Shown piece after piece: positions 45,677 to 52,884 of a stretch of 64,000 nucleotides of DNA; the stretch's first letter is position 1, and each line of letters opens with the position of its first letter. Under the pieces are notes generated by a model. The model ran no database searches, was not told the origin of the DNA, and saw only the letters and a list, made by a program, of their open reading frames with translations. The translations under genes were made by a program, and so were the position numbers. The stretch is from Pseudarthrobacter naphthalenicus (lineage in GTDB: Bacteria; Actinomycetota; Actinomycetes; Actinomycetales; Micrococcaceae). Location of the stretch: contig NZ_JARESG010000004.1 of the NCBI RefSeq assembly GCF_029076445.1, forward strand, positions 186,001 through 250,000. Reading direction: 5' to 3'.

Positions 45677-47953
45677 CTAGAAGTACGTGGTGACGATAAT
45701 CAGACCGTCACCGCCAGCACCACCGGCGCCTGAGTTGTTGCCGTTCAATGACGCCCCGCCGCCGCCGCCGCCTGAACCTGCCACGCCAGCACCACCAGCG
45801 CCACCGGCAGCGGTGATGGATGAGCCACCACCACCCGCGCCCGCACCGAACAGGCCGGGTGCGGGGACCGTTGGAGTTCCCCCCGCGCCGCCTATCGCCC
45901 CTGCTGCGGCAACGGTTGCGGCTGGTCGCTGACCGGTAGAGGACCCGGCGCCGCCCACGGAAGCCACGTCACCAGACGTAATGCCGCCGCCCGAGCCACC
46001 CGCTGTGGTTGCCGTTCCGGGTGCGACGCCCGCGCTTGCCGTTGATCCGGCCAGTCCTGTAGTGGAAGCGTTCGCGCCCTTTTGCCCGGACCATTGGAAG
46101 ATTCCATAGGATGCGCCACCCGCGCCGGTCGCGTTGGTGCCTCCGCCGCCTGGTGACGGCGCAATCGTGCTTACCAGGGCTGTCGCGCCGGTTGAACCGA
46201 AGAAGCACGCCGATGGTGCGACGCCGCTATTGCCATTGGTGTCGTCCGCTGTAACGGCAGCGCCGCCCGCGCCACCGGATGTAACGTTCACGTTGACGGT
46301 TGCCGGGAGGTCCGATGCGCGGAACAGCATCTCAGTGGCGTTACCTGACCCGCCACCGCCACCGCCGCACCGAACAGTGCCCGCCGCGCCCCGCCGCCCC
46401 GATCCGCCACCTGCACCTGCCTGGATGACAAGCACTTTCACTGCCACCGCATTGGCAGGCTTCGTCCAGGTGGACACCCCGGGGGTGAAGACCTGGACAT
46501 CCGTAGCGGCGAAAGCTGTAGGCAGCACAGGTGTCCCGACGTAGCCCCCAATCACTGTTCCTGCTCCCGGAACGATCTTCGTCCCGGAGACGAGTGACAC
46601 ATCAAGGGTGCCGATACTCGACTGGTTGACCACGACCGGGTACGTGGCGTTTCCGGCTACTGTGACATAAAGCCCGTCAGCGTTGAATCCATCGAGCGTC
46701 AAGGGGGATACCAGGCCCCGCACGTAGACATTCGAGGGAGCGTAACTAACCCCCTTCTTGATGGTTAGCCCATTGAGCTTTAGGTTACGCACCGTGGCGA
46801 AATGGGTAGGTGCAGCGGGGTCGTCCGTTCGGATGTTCAGGGCGCCGGCCGTGCCGTTGGTTATTGTGGTGGCCGACTTGTCTAGCGTTCCCGATACTTC
46901 GATGTTCTCCAGCAGGATCGTGGATTCCCAGTTGAACGGGTATCGGGTCTGGTAGGTCTTCGCCACCGATGTGATTCCGAACCCGTGGACTTGGGTGGAG
47001 ATCGCGTCGGTGGCTTGCGCCCCGTGCAGCCGGATCTCGATATTGCGGAAGTAGGTGCCGGGGTCCACCCGTGAAAGAGAGATTGCAGCCATATAAGAGT
47101 TGGGCTGGAACACAACCGATCCCTTGTCGTAGACATCGACGTCGATCCCATCAGCACCGAAGGATGTTGTCGGGCTGGCCACTGGTGCAGCCTGGGCGGC
47201 GGCGTCGGTCCCGGTGAGAATAGCGTCCGTTACGAGGAAGGCCGCTTCGGCAATGTAACTGTTCGAGTACCGCAGCGTTCCCTTTACGGCGCGTGCCCCA
47301 GAGAGGTAAGCGCCGCGGTGGACGTGGTCCGCGTCGATGTCGAACTTGATTCCCTCGGCAAGATAGGTCGCCAGCGGGTATCCGCAGAAGAAGGTGCGGA
47401 GACGGATGTCGAAGTTGCGGCAGCCGCCCTTTGTCGGGTCGGCGTAATCGCCGCTCTGGACGCCGTATCGCAGATTCGTCAGACGCCCATCCACCTTCAA
47501 CCCGTCCGTGACAGTGATGGCCCGGACGAAGGTTGCCCCCTGGTAGCCGAGATGGGTGGCCGGTGTAGCAAGGGCCGGGCCGACATACTCGATGCCGGAC
47601 ACCTCCACGTCGCGGCAATTGTCGAACAGGAAGACGCCCTCAAGGCCGCCATTGTTGCTGTATGCCGTGGTGTCGTTGAGGACGGCTTCGACGCCTCGGA
47701 CGCGGATTCGGCTCTTGCCAGTGAATGTCATCATCCACTGACCATTACCAGCGGCCGCCCACTGGTAGGTGCCGGGCGAGAGGATGAAGTCAACGAATCC
47801 CGACGCCTGCGCGGCGAGGAAACCAGCGCGGTTCTGCGCGGCAGTATTGCCGGGGAGAACGTCAAAATCCGCAAGGGAGCGGGGGAGGCTTCCCTTCCCG
47901 ACATAAGTGGCAGATTGTCCGTTTCGTGTCCCCCGATCGATGGGCCGAGGCAA
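45677..47953 (-). CDS. phage-tailspike-like beta-helix protein with glycine-rich C-terminal domain
   Basis: A 758-residue protein. The N-terminal 490 or so residues look like a right-handed beta-helix (pectate-lyase/tailspike type): SPGTYQWAAAGNGQWMMTFT, repeated xxNIxVxG-like turns such as RDVEVSGIEYVG and NLKLNGLTIKKGV. From FTPGVSTWTKPANAVAVKVL on (about residue 495) it is a glycine-rich domain (GGGGGGSGNATEML, ending GAGGAGGDGLIIVTTYF) of the kind found in phage tail fibres. There is no signal peptide. It begins at TTG 47953; the gene may extend upstream in another frame to GTG 48081 through a frameshift. No other phage gene is nearby. It may bind or cut polysaccharide. Confidence 0.8.
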   Translation of the reverse strand: MPRPIDRGTRNGQSATYVGKGSLPRSLADFDVLPGNTAAQNRAGFLAAQASGFVDFILSPGTYQWAAAGNGQWMMTFTGKSRIRVRGVEAVLNDTTAYSNNGGLEGVFLFDNCRDVEVSGIEYVGPALATPATHLGYQGATFVRAITVTDGLKVDGRLTNLRYGVQSGDYADPTKGGCRNFDIRLRTFFCGYPLATYLAEGIKFDIDADHVHRGAYLSGARAVKGTLRYSNSYIAEAAFLVTDAILTGTDAAAQAAPVASPTTSFGADGIDVDVYDKGSVVFQPNSYMAAISLSRVDPGTYFRNIEIRLHGAQATDAISTQVHGFGITSVAKTYQTRYPFNWESTILLENIEVSGTLDKSATTITNGTAGALNIRTDDPAAPTHFATVRNLKLNGLTIKKGVSYAPSNVYVRGLVSPLTLDGFNADGLYVTVAGNATYPVVVNQSSIGTLDVSLVSGTKIVPGAGTVIGGYVGTPVLPTAFAATDVQVFTPGVSTWTKPANAVAVKVLVIQAGAGGGSGRRGAAGTVRCGGGGGGSGNATEMLFRASDLPATVNVNVTSGGAGGAAVTADDTNGNSGVAPSACFFGSTGATALVSTIAPSPGGGGTNATGAGGASYGIFQWSGQKGANASTTGLAGSTASAGVAPGTATTAGGSGGGITSGDVASVGGAGSSTGQRPAATVAAAGAIGGAGGTPTVPAPGLFGAGAGGGGSSITAAGGAGGAGVAGSGGGGGGASLNGNNSGAGGAGGDGLIIVTTYF

Positions 47954-48118
47954 CGTACAACCGCGAGGCGCCCGGCGAACTTCAAGGATGCCCAGCGTGC
48001 TCCGAAGCGGATCGGAACTCCATCGCCGCGGACAACGACGAGGTTGCCGCTGCCCTCCTTAGGGCTCCACCTAGCCTGCACTCAGCGTAGTTATAGAAAC
48101 GTTATGTAGTCTTGATGG

Positions 48119-49324
48119 GTGAATTTATGGTCAAGTAGTGGAACCCAAACGACGACGGACCGTCCAGTTGAGCCCCACGACGGGCTGATTTCCGGTCGCA
48201 AACATGCCCTGGACGGGCTGCGCACTGTTGCGGTAGCCGGCGTCTTCCTCTTCCATACCGTGACGGAACTCGTCCCCGGCGGATCGATCGGCGTGGACGT
48301 CTTCTTCACGCTCAGCGGCTTTGTGATCACCCTCCTGATCATGAAGGAGTACCGGGAGACGGGCCGGCTGCGCCTGGGCACCTTCTACGCCAAGCGGCTG
48401 GCCCGGCTCTGGCCCGCGCTGCTGGCGGTCTGCGGCGTGGTGGTTCTTGTCGGGATCATCTTTCCGCTGTCCGGGTGGGGCGGCCAGGAAGCCAACGCCA
48501 TCCCGGCGGCCGGCTACGTGATGAACTTGGCCAACTACGGCGTCTTCGGCTCTTCCACCGGCGGCAACGCGCTGAGCCCCACCTGGACACTGGCCGTCGA
48601 GGAGCAGTTCTACCTGGTCTGGCCGCTGCTCCTTCTGGTGATGCTGCGATTCTGGAAAGTCCGCAGCGTCACTTGGCTCACTGCAGCCCTGGCTGCCGGG
48701 TTCCTGGTGTTACGGTTCTTCCTAGTGTCCGGCGGGGCGCCGCTGGCCCGGCTCTACAACGGGCCGGACACCCGGGCTGACCAGCTGCTGCTGGGCTGCA
48801 CCCTCGCCTTGCTGTTCACCGCGGTCAAGCCGGGTTCCCGGGTCCACGCCTCCTTGCAGGCCGGCGCACGCTGGGCCGGACCGCTCGCCGGGCTCTCCCT
48901 GCTGGCCGCGGTATTCCTGCTCAAGGAACCGAACGAGACCGGCACCTGGTTCAACGTCTTCTGGACCGCCGGTCCCACCGCCCTGGCACTGCTGTCCGCG
49001 GTGGTCATCGGATCGCTGGTCCTCCGCCCGGCCGGCCCCGGCTCACGGATCCTGAGCCACCCCTGGCTCGCCAACCCCGGCCGCGACCTCTCCTACGCCG
49101 CCTACCTCTGGCACCTGCCCATCTACCTCCTGCTGATACCGCTGGTCCCGTCACTCTGGCTCCGCGTGCCGCTCGCGGCGGCGCTGACCGTGCTGATGGC
49201 GTACCTGTCGTTCCGCTTTGTGGAGCGCCCCATCCGCCGCTGGGCCTCCAAAAGGCTGGAACCCGCCGTCGTCCGTTCCGTTCCGGAGCCCGCCCGGGAG
49301 CTGGAGCCCGCCGGGACACCGTAG
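48119..49324 (+). CDS. acyltransferase family 3 (OafA/YrhL-like) membrane protein
   Basis: A 401-residue integral membrane O-acyltransferase with about 10 helices that acetylates or acylates sugars. Family motifs are ALDGLRTVAVAGVFLFH (the helix-1 His is catalytic), GVDVFFTLSGFVITLL, FYAKRLARLWPALL and LSPTWTLAVEEQFYLVWPLL, with the closing FRFVERPIRRW. There is no SGNH domain. It probably O-acetylates the polysaccharide. It starts at GTG 48119 without a strong ribosome-binding site. Its 3' end is repeated 1 kb downstream. Confidence 0.93.
   Translation: MNLWSSSGTQTTTDRPVEPHDGLISGRKHALDGLRTVAVAGVFLFHTVTELVPGGSIGVDVFFTLSGFVITLLIMKEYRETGRLRLGTFYAKRLARLWPALLAVCGVVVLVGIIFPLSGWGGQEANAIPAAGYVMNLANYGVFGSSTGGNALSPTWTLAVEEQFYLVWPLLLLVMLRFWKVRSVTWLTAALAAGFLVLRFFLVSGGAPLARLYNGPDTRADQLLLGCTLALLFTAVKPGSRVHASLQAGARWAGPLAGLSLLAAVFLLKEPNETGTWFNVFWTAGPTALALLSAVVIGSLVLRPAGPGSRILSHPWLANPGRDLSYAAYLWHLPIYLLLIPLVPSLWLRVPLAAALTVLMAYLSFRFVERPIRRWASKRLEPAVVRSVPEPARELEPAGTP
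49282..49324 (+). repeat. 3' end of the acyltransferase gene, also found at 50311-50353
   Basis: 43 bases encoding the last residues of the acyltransferase (PEPARELEPAGT) recur at 50311-50353 with 4 differences, again ending in TAG. The second copy is not part of an acyltransferase; it sits in the promoter region between the COG4705-like gene and the 50461 gene. Confidence 0.8.
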
Positions 49325-49326
49325 CG

Positions 49327-50229
49327 TCACCGAACGTGTGTTGCACGGCTCAGCAGACCGAGAACGCGGGCTGGGTTCTCGCCGAGCTGTGACCGGGCGC
49401 CGTCAGCCTCTCTTGCCTGCGATGGCCTGGGAGCAACCACGGCCGCGATGCACAAGGCGAGCCCCACACTGACCGGCCCTGTTCCGCAGTCCATGCCGCC
49501 GCGGTCCGCGCCCACGGCGGTCCAGTCCGCGAAAGACGCTCCCAGCGGGCGGGTGAGGATGTAGATGGACCAGAACGCCGGGATGGCCGCAACCCAGCGG
49601 CGCCAGTACGCCAGCACGGCCAGGCCTATCACCGCAGCGAAGAGGATGCCGGACGCGAAGTAGCCAAGATCCAGGCTGTACGCGGTCATATCGCCGATGG
49701 CGGTGCCCAGGGCGAAAGTCGCCAGAACGGCCGCCCAGTAGAAGACCTCGCGGCGCCGGGTGTCCACGCTGTGGATGGACAGCGTCTTTTCGGTCCGGAA
49801 CCAGATGACGAACACTGCCAAGAGCACTGCCAGGAAGAACACCGCCGATGCCGCATAGGGCACACCCAGCACAACGTGCACGGCGTCCGCGGCCATGGTG
49901 CCGAACACACTCACCACCACCACTGCCAGCCAGTAGACCCACGCCGTATAGCGCCGGACGGCAAACTGGAGGATCAGTGAACCGGCCAGGCCGATTGCGC
50001 CGAGCGCCAGCGCCACGGCCGGGTCCAGGTGGTGGACCAGGAAGTCCGAGGTGGTCTCGCCCATCCCGGTGGTGAGCACTTTGGCCACCCAGAACAAAGC
50101 CGTGATTTCCGGGACCTTGACCAGGGCACTGCGTGCGGAGCCGCCCGTCCGGGTTGAGGGCCTGCCGGTTTCAAGGACAGCTGCCGTGGCGCCGTTGGGC
50201 GGTGTGTTCTCCTGCGCGGGTTCTATCAT
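49327..50229 (-). CDS. COG4705-like membrane protein, unknown function
   Basis: A 300-residue protein with about eight helices after an acidic, disordered N-terminus (MIEPAQENTPPNGATAAVLE). Repeated conserved turns are KVPEITALFWVAKVLTTGMG, ETTSDFLVHHLDP, FGTMAADAVHVVLGVPY, FALGTAIGDMTAYSLDLGY and RPLGASFADW, each carrying a G-[ETD]-x-x-[AS]-D-type pattern; the repeats suggest an internal duplication of a two-helix unit. Relatives are annotated as membrane-anchored proteins of unknown role. ATG 50229 is the start. Longer frames upstream are shadows of the opposite gene. Confidence 0.85.
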   Translation of the reverse strand: MIEPAQENTPPNGATAAVLETGRPSTRTGGSARSALVKVPEITALFWVAKVLTTGMGETTSDFLVHHLDPAVALALGAIGLAGSLILQFAVRRYTAWVYWLAVVVVSVFGTMAADAVHVVLGVPYAASAVFFLAVLLAVFVIWFRTEKTLSIHSVDTRRREVFYWAAVLATFALGTAIGDMTAYSLDLGYFASGILFAAVIGLAVLAYWRRWVAAIPAFWSIYILTRPLGASFADWTAVGADRGGMDCGTGPVSVGLALCIAAVVAPRPSQAREADGARSQLGENPARVLGLLSRATHVR

Positions 50230-50460
50230 GCGGTGATTATCGCTGATGGACCCGGCAGTTTCCTGAACCGCTGTTTCATCATGGTAGGTCAGGAATGCAT
50301 ACTTGGACGGTCCGGAGTCCGCCCGGGAGCTGGAGCCCGCCGGCACGCGGTAGGCACACCACGCCGCCGGGGCTTTGTGCCCTACGCCCGGTTCCGGGCC
50401 GGACCTAGCCTGAAGGAAGCAGCGCGGCGCTGCCGCCTGTGGTATGTCAGGAGGCAAACG

Positions 50461-51129
50461 GTGGAATCGGCAAAGACAAGCATCATTGCGGGTATCGTCC
50501 TGATGGCGGTGGGCCTGCTGTTCCTGCTGGACCGGCTGGGTGTGGTGGACAGCGGCGTCTACGTGCCGGCCCTGATGTTCGCCGCGGTGGGGGCCGTGTT
50601 CCTGGCCGTCTTCTTCTTCCGCCGCCGTGATCAATGGTGGGCAGCGATCCCCGGCTCCGTCTTCCTGGGCCTGGCCGCGGTCATCACCGCTTCCCAGGTG
50701 GCGCCCGGCAGTGCCGGCGGGGCCTACCTGTTCCTGTTTATGGCCGCCGGGTTCGCCGCCGTGTACGCGCGGGTCCCGGCCAACTGGTGGGCCCTCATCC
50801 CGGCTGGGGTGATGTTCACGCTGGGCGTCATCGTGGCACTCCCGGCGCTGCAGGGCAGGGCCGTGGCGGGAGTCCTGTTCCTGGGCCTGGCCGCCACCTT
50901 CGGGGCGCTCTCCGCTGTGCCGGTCCGGACGTCCGGTCACACCGGCACCATGAAGTGGCCCCTGATTCCGGCAGCCGTCCTCGGCGTGCTGGGAGTGCTC
51001 TTCGCGCTCCAGGCCACGGCCTTGCTCGTTCCCCTGGAGTTCGCCGTTCCCGCCGTCATGATCCTGGCGGGCATCGGCCTGCTGGTCTACGCCTACCGGA
51101 TCCGCGGCCACGGGCCGCGGACGCACTAG
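50461..51129 (+). CDS. small multi-helix membrane protein, unknown function
   Basis: A 222-residue protein with about eight short hydrophobic segments separated by basic or Trp-rich loops (FFRRRDQWWAAIPGSVFLG, VPANWWALIPAGVMFTLG). The repeated WWA-L/I-IP turns hint at internal repeats of a two-helix unit. GTG 50461 is preceded by AGGAGG at 6 bp. The family resembles LiaF/DUF5668-like membrane sensors, but I am not sure of this. A SnoaL-like gene follows after 17 bp. Confidence 0.78.
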   Translation: MESAKTSIIAGIVLMAVGLLFLLDRLGVVDSGVYVPALMFAAVGAVFLAVFFFRRRDQWWAAIPGSVFLGLAAVITASQVAPGSAGGAYLFLFMAAGFAAVYARVPANWWALIPAGVMFTLGVIVALPALQGRAVAGVLFLGLAATFGALSAVPVRTSGHTGTMKWPLIPAAVLGVLGVLFALQATALLVPLEFAVPAVMILAGIGLLVYAYRIRGHGPRTH

Positions 51130-51146
51130 GCACGCGGAGGCGAAGG

Positions 51147-51554
51147 ATGCTCGAAGAAGCTGAACTCCTGCAGGCTCTCCAGCGGCACTGGGAGTACGCC
51201 GGCACGGACCAGGACATCACCCACGAGATCTACCACGACGACGCTGTGCTTGAGTTCCCTCAGTCCGGCGAACGGTTCGAAGGCGTGGAGAACTTCCGCG
51301 AATGGCGCCGGCAATATCCGGCAGCGGTCAAGTTCTATACCCGTCGAATCACTCTTCGTGCTGATCTGGTTGTTGTCGAAAACCTGATCAGCTATGACGG
51401 TGCACCGTGGATGTTCACCGTCAGCCTGATGGAGTTCCGGGGAGACCGGGTTGCGCATGAGCGGATCTACATCATGGACGGCTGGGATGCTCCGGAGTGG
51501 CGCGCCCCATGGCGCTCCGAACGGCTGGCAGACCCGCCCCCGCCGGACCCCTAG
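51147..51554 (+). CDS. SnoaL-like (NTF2-fold) protein
   Basis: A 135-residue NTF2-like protein: LLQALQRHWEYAGTDQDITH, EIYHDDAVLEFPQSGERFEG and VENFREWRRQYP form the helical cap and first strands, and EFRGDRVAHERIYIMDGW ends the cone. Such proteins are isomerases, hydrolases or simple ligand carriers. ATG 51147 follows GGAGGCGAAGG. It is probably co-transcribed with the membrane protein before it. The substrate is unknown. Confidence 0.85.
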   Translation: MLEEAELLQALQRHWEYAGTDQDITHEIYHDDAVLEFPQSGERFEGVENFREWRRQYPAAVKFYTRRITLRADLVVVENLISYDGAPWMFTVSLMEFRGDRVAHERIYIMDGWDAPEWRAPWRSERLADPPPPDP

Positions 51555-51574
51555 CTCCACGGACCGCGGACGCA

Positions 51575-52039
51575 CTAGCGCGTGTCCACGTCCTCGAACA
51601 CCAGGAACGTCTGCGTGTCCAGGACGCCCGGCATGGACTGCAGCTGGTCAAAGATCACCCGGCGCAGGTCCGTGTTGTCGATGGCGCGGACCAGAAGGAT
51701 GACATCGAAGTCACCGCCCACCAGCGCAATGTGGTGGACCTCAGGGATGGCCCTGAGCTCCTCGCGCAGTTCGCGCCAGGAGTGCTGGCTGACCTTGAGC
51801 GTGACGTACGCGGAGGACTTGAGCCCCGCCTTGATGGGGTCCACCAGGGCGGTGAACTTGGTCAGCACCCCTTCACTGGTGAGCCGGGCGATCCGGGTGT
51901 AGGCGTGGGCCCGGGAGATGTGGACGTTCTGCGCCACCTGGGTGACGGACATCCTGCCGTCCCGGGTCAGCTCACGGATAATGTCACGGTCCACGTCGTC
52001 CAGCGGCGCCGCGTCAGCCCGGTCTGATGTGCCTGCCAC
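51575..52039 (-). CDS. Lrp/AsnC-family regulator next to the pdh operon (BkdR/PdhR-like)
   Basis: A 154-residue feast/famine regulator. The helix-turn-helix is at about residues 14-60 (DDVDRDIIRELTRDGRMSVT, QVAQNVHISRAHAYTRIARL) and the RAM effector domain at 72-150 (SAYVTLKVSQHSWRELREEL, ALVGGDFDVILLVRAIDNTD). GTG 52039 gives the normal family length; an ATG at 52108 would add 23 residues. Such regulators commonly lie divergent to branched-chain 2-oxoacid or pyruvate dehydrogenase operons and activate them. Here a tetR-MFS pair separates them, with the pdhA promoter region duplicated on both sides. Confidence 0.9.
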   Translation of the reverse strand: MAGTSDRADAAPLDDVDRDIIRELTRDGRMSVTQVAQNVHISRAHAYTRIARLTSEGVLTKFTALVDPIKAGLKSSAYVTLKVSQHSWRELREELRAIPEVHHIALVGGDFDVILLVRAIDNTDLRRVIFDQLQSMPGVLDTQTFLVFEDVDTR

Positions 52040-52082
52040 AATATCTACAACTCCCTGGCGTCGGTGCCCGCCCGTGATGACG

Positions 52083-52195
52083 ATTCGTCTCCCAGAATAG
52101 CCTTCCATGGCCGCTTGCTCCACGAATCGGGGCGGGTCCGGATACGAAACATCGGGTGGATCGATGCTGGGAGTGAAACGTGGCTGCACAAGAAC
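52083..52195 (+). repeat. first copy of the pdhA promoter-region repeat (second copy 54651-54763)
   Basis: Ungapped match at a constant offset of 2568 bases to 54651-54763, about 72% identical over 113 bases by my count. The longest exact block is GGATACGAAACATCGG at 52140-52155 and 54708-54723. The second copy ends at the pdhA ribosome-binding site. The first lies between lrp and tetR and could drive or regulate either. Confidence 0.85.
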
Positions 52196-52217
52196 CTCTC
52201 TGTTCGCCCGCGGAAGG

Positions 52218-52247
52218 TGCAGTTGTGCAATTGATGCAGTTATGCAA
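52218..52247 (+). promoter_or_regulatory. tandem 13 bp repeats before tetR, candidate TetR operator
   Basis: TGCAGTTGTGCAA (52218-52230) and TGCAGTTATGCAA (52235-52247) are direct repeats with one difference and a 17 bp period. They end 10 bases before the tetR ATG, over the expected promoter. Autoregulation by the TetR protein is the simplest reading. Confidence 0.65.
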
Positions 52248-52257
52248 AAATATTTAG

Positions 52258-52884
52258 ATGCCTGAAGCAATCATTCCGACGCTAAGAGAGCGCAAGAAGG
52301 TGGAAACCTGGACGGCGATCCACGAGGCGGCTTCATCCCTTGCCCAGGAGCGCGGGCTGGACCAGGCCACCGTGGAAGTCGTTGCGGAGGCGGCCGGGGT
52401 TTCGCCCCGGACGTTCTTCAACTATTTCCCCGCGAAGGAGGACGCGGTCCTGGGTCTCCGTGAGCCCGTCCTGGACCCGGGGGAGGCGGCGAAGCTGGAA
52501 GGCGCGGCCGATCTCCTCGGCCAGATCTCCCTGTTGCTCGTGGCGGTGGCTCGGTCAGCGTTCGGGAGCACGGATCCCGGCCGGCGCCGGGAGCTGCTGC
52601 AGCGCTACCCGAATCTGCACCGCCGTCAGATGGAGTACATGGCCAAAGGCGAAGCCCTGGTTTGCGAGGCGGTGATCGCGGCGCTGGCCAACGATCCGGC
52701 CTGGTCCGGCGGCGCCGAAGGCTTCAGCCCGGGGGAGACCGCCCGGATGCTGGTCATGCTCGCCGCCGTGCCTGCCAAATTCACCGCAACCTCGCCCGGT
52801 TTCGACCCCGCCGCAGGACTCACCCCCGGGGAACTCGCCCCCGCTCTGGAACTTTTTCATCACTTGCAAAGGAAACTTTCATGA
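52258..52884 (+). CDS. TetR-family regulator of the adjacent MFS exporter
   Basis: A 208-residue TetR protein. The DNA-binding domain is residues 8-60 (TWTAIHEAASSLAQERGLDQ, ATVEVVAEAAGVSPRTFFNY, FPAKEDAVLGL). The remaining C-terminal ligand domain is unassigned. ATG 52258 has no ribosome-binding site and may be leaderless. The stop overlaps the MFS start by ATGA, so repressor and exporter are one unit, as is usual for drug-efflux pairs. Confidence 0.92.
   Translation: MPEAIIPTLRERKKVETWTAIHEAASSLAQERGLDQATVEVVAEAAGVSPRTFFNYFPAKEDAVLGLREPVLDPGEAAKLEGAADLLGQISLLLVAVARSAFGSTDPGRRRELLQRYPNLHRRQMEYMAKGEALVCEAVIAALANDPAWSGGAEGFSPGETARMLVMLAAVPAKFTATSPGFDPAAGLTPGELAPALELFHHLQRKLS

Noticed and set aside
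45687..46544. Pro/Ala-rich plus-strand frames and apparent tandem repeats
   Set aside because: They are the antisense of the glycine-rich domain of the tailspike-like protein, not separate genes or satellite DNA.
50230..51126. N-terminal extension of the COG4705-like gene on the minus strand
   Set aside because: The extra 299 residues are a Gln/His/Arg-rich shadow of the membrane protein at 50461-51129, and ATG 50229 gives the family-like start.
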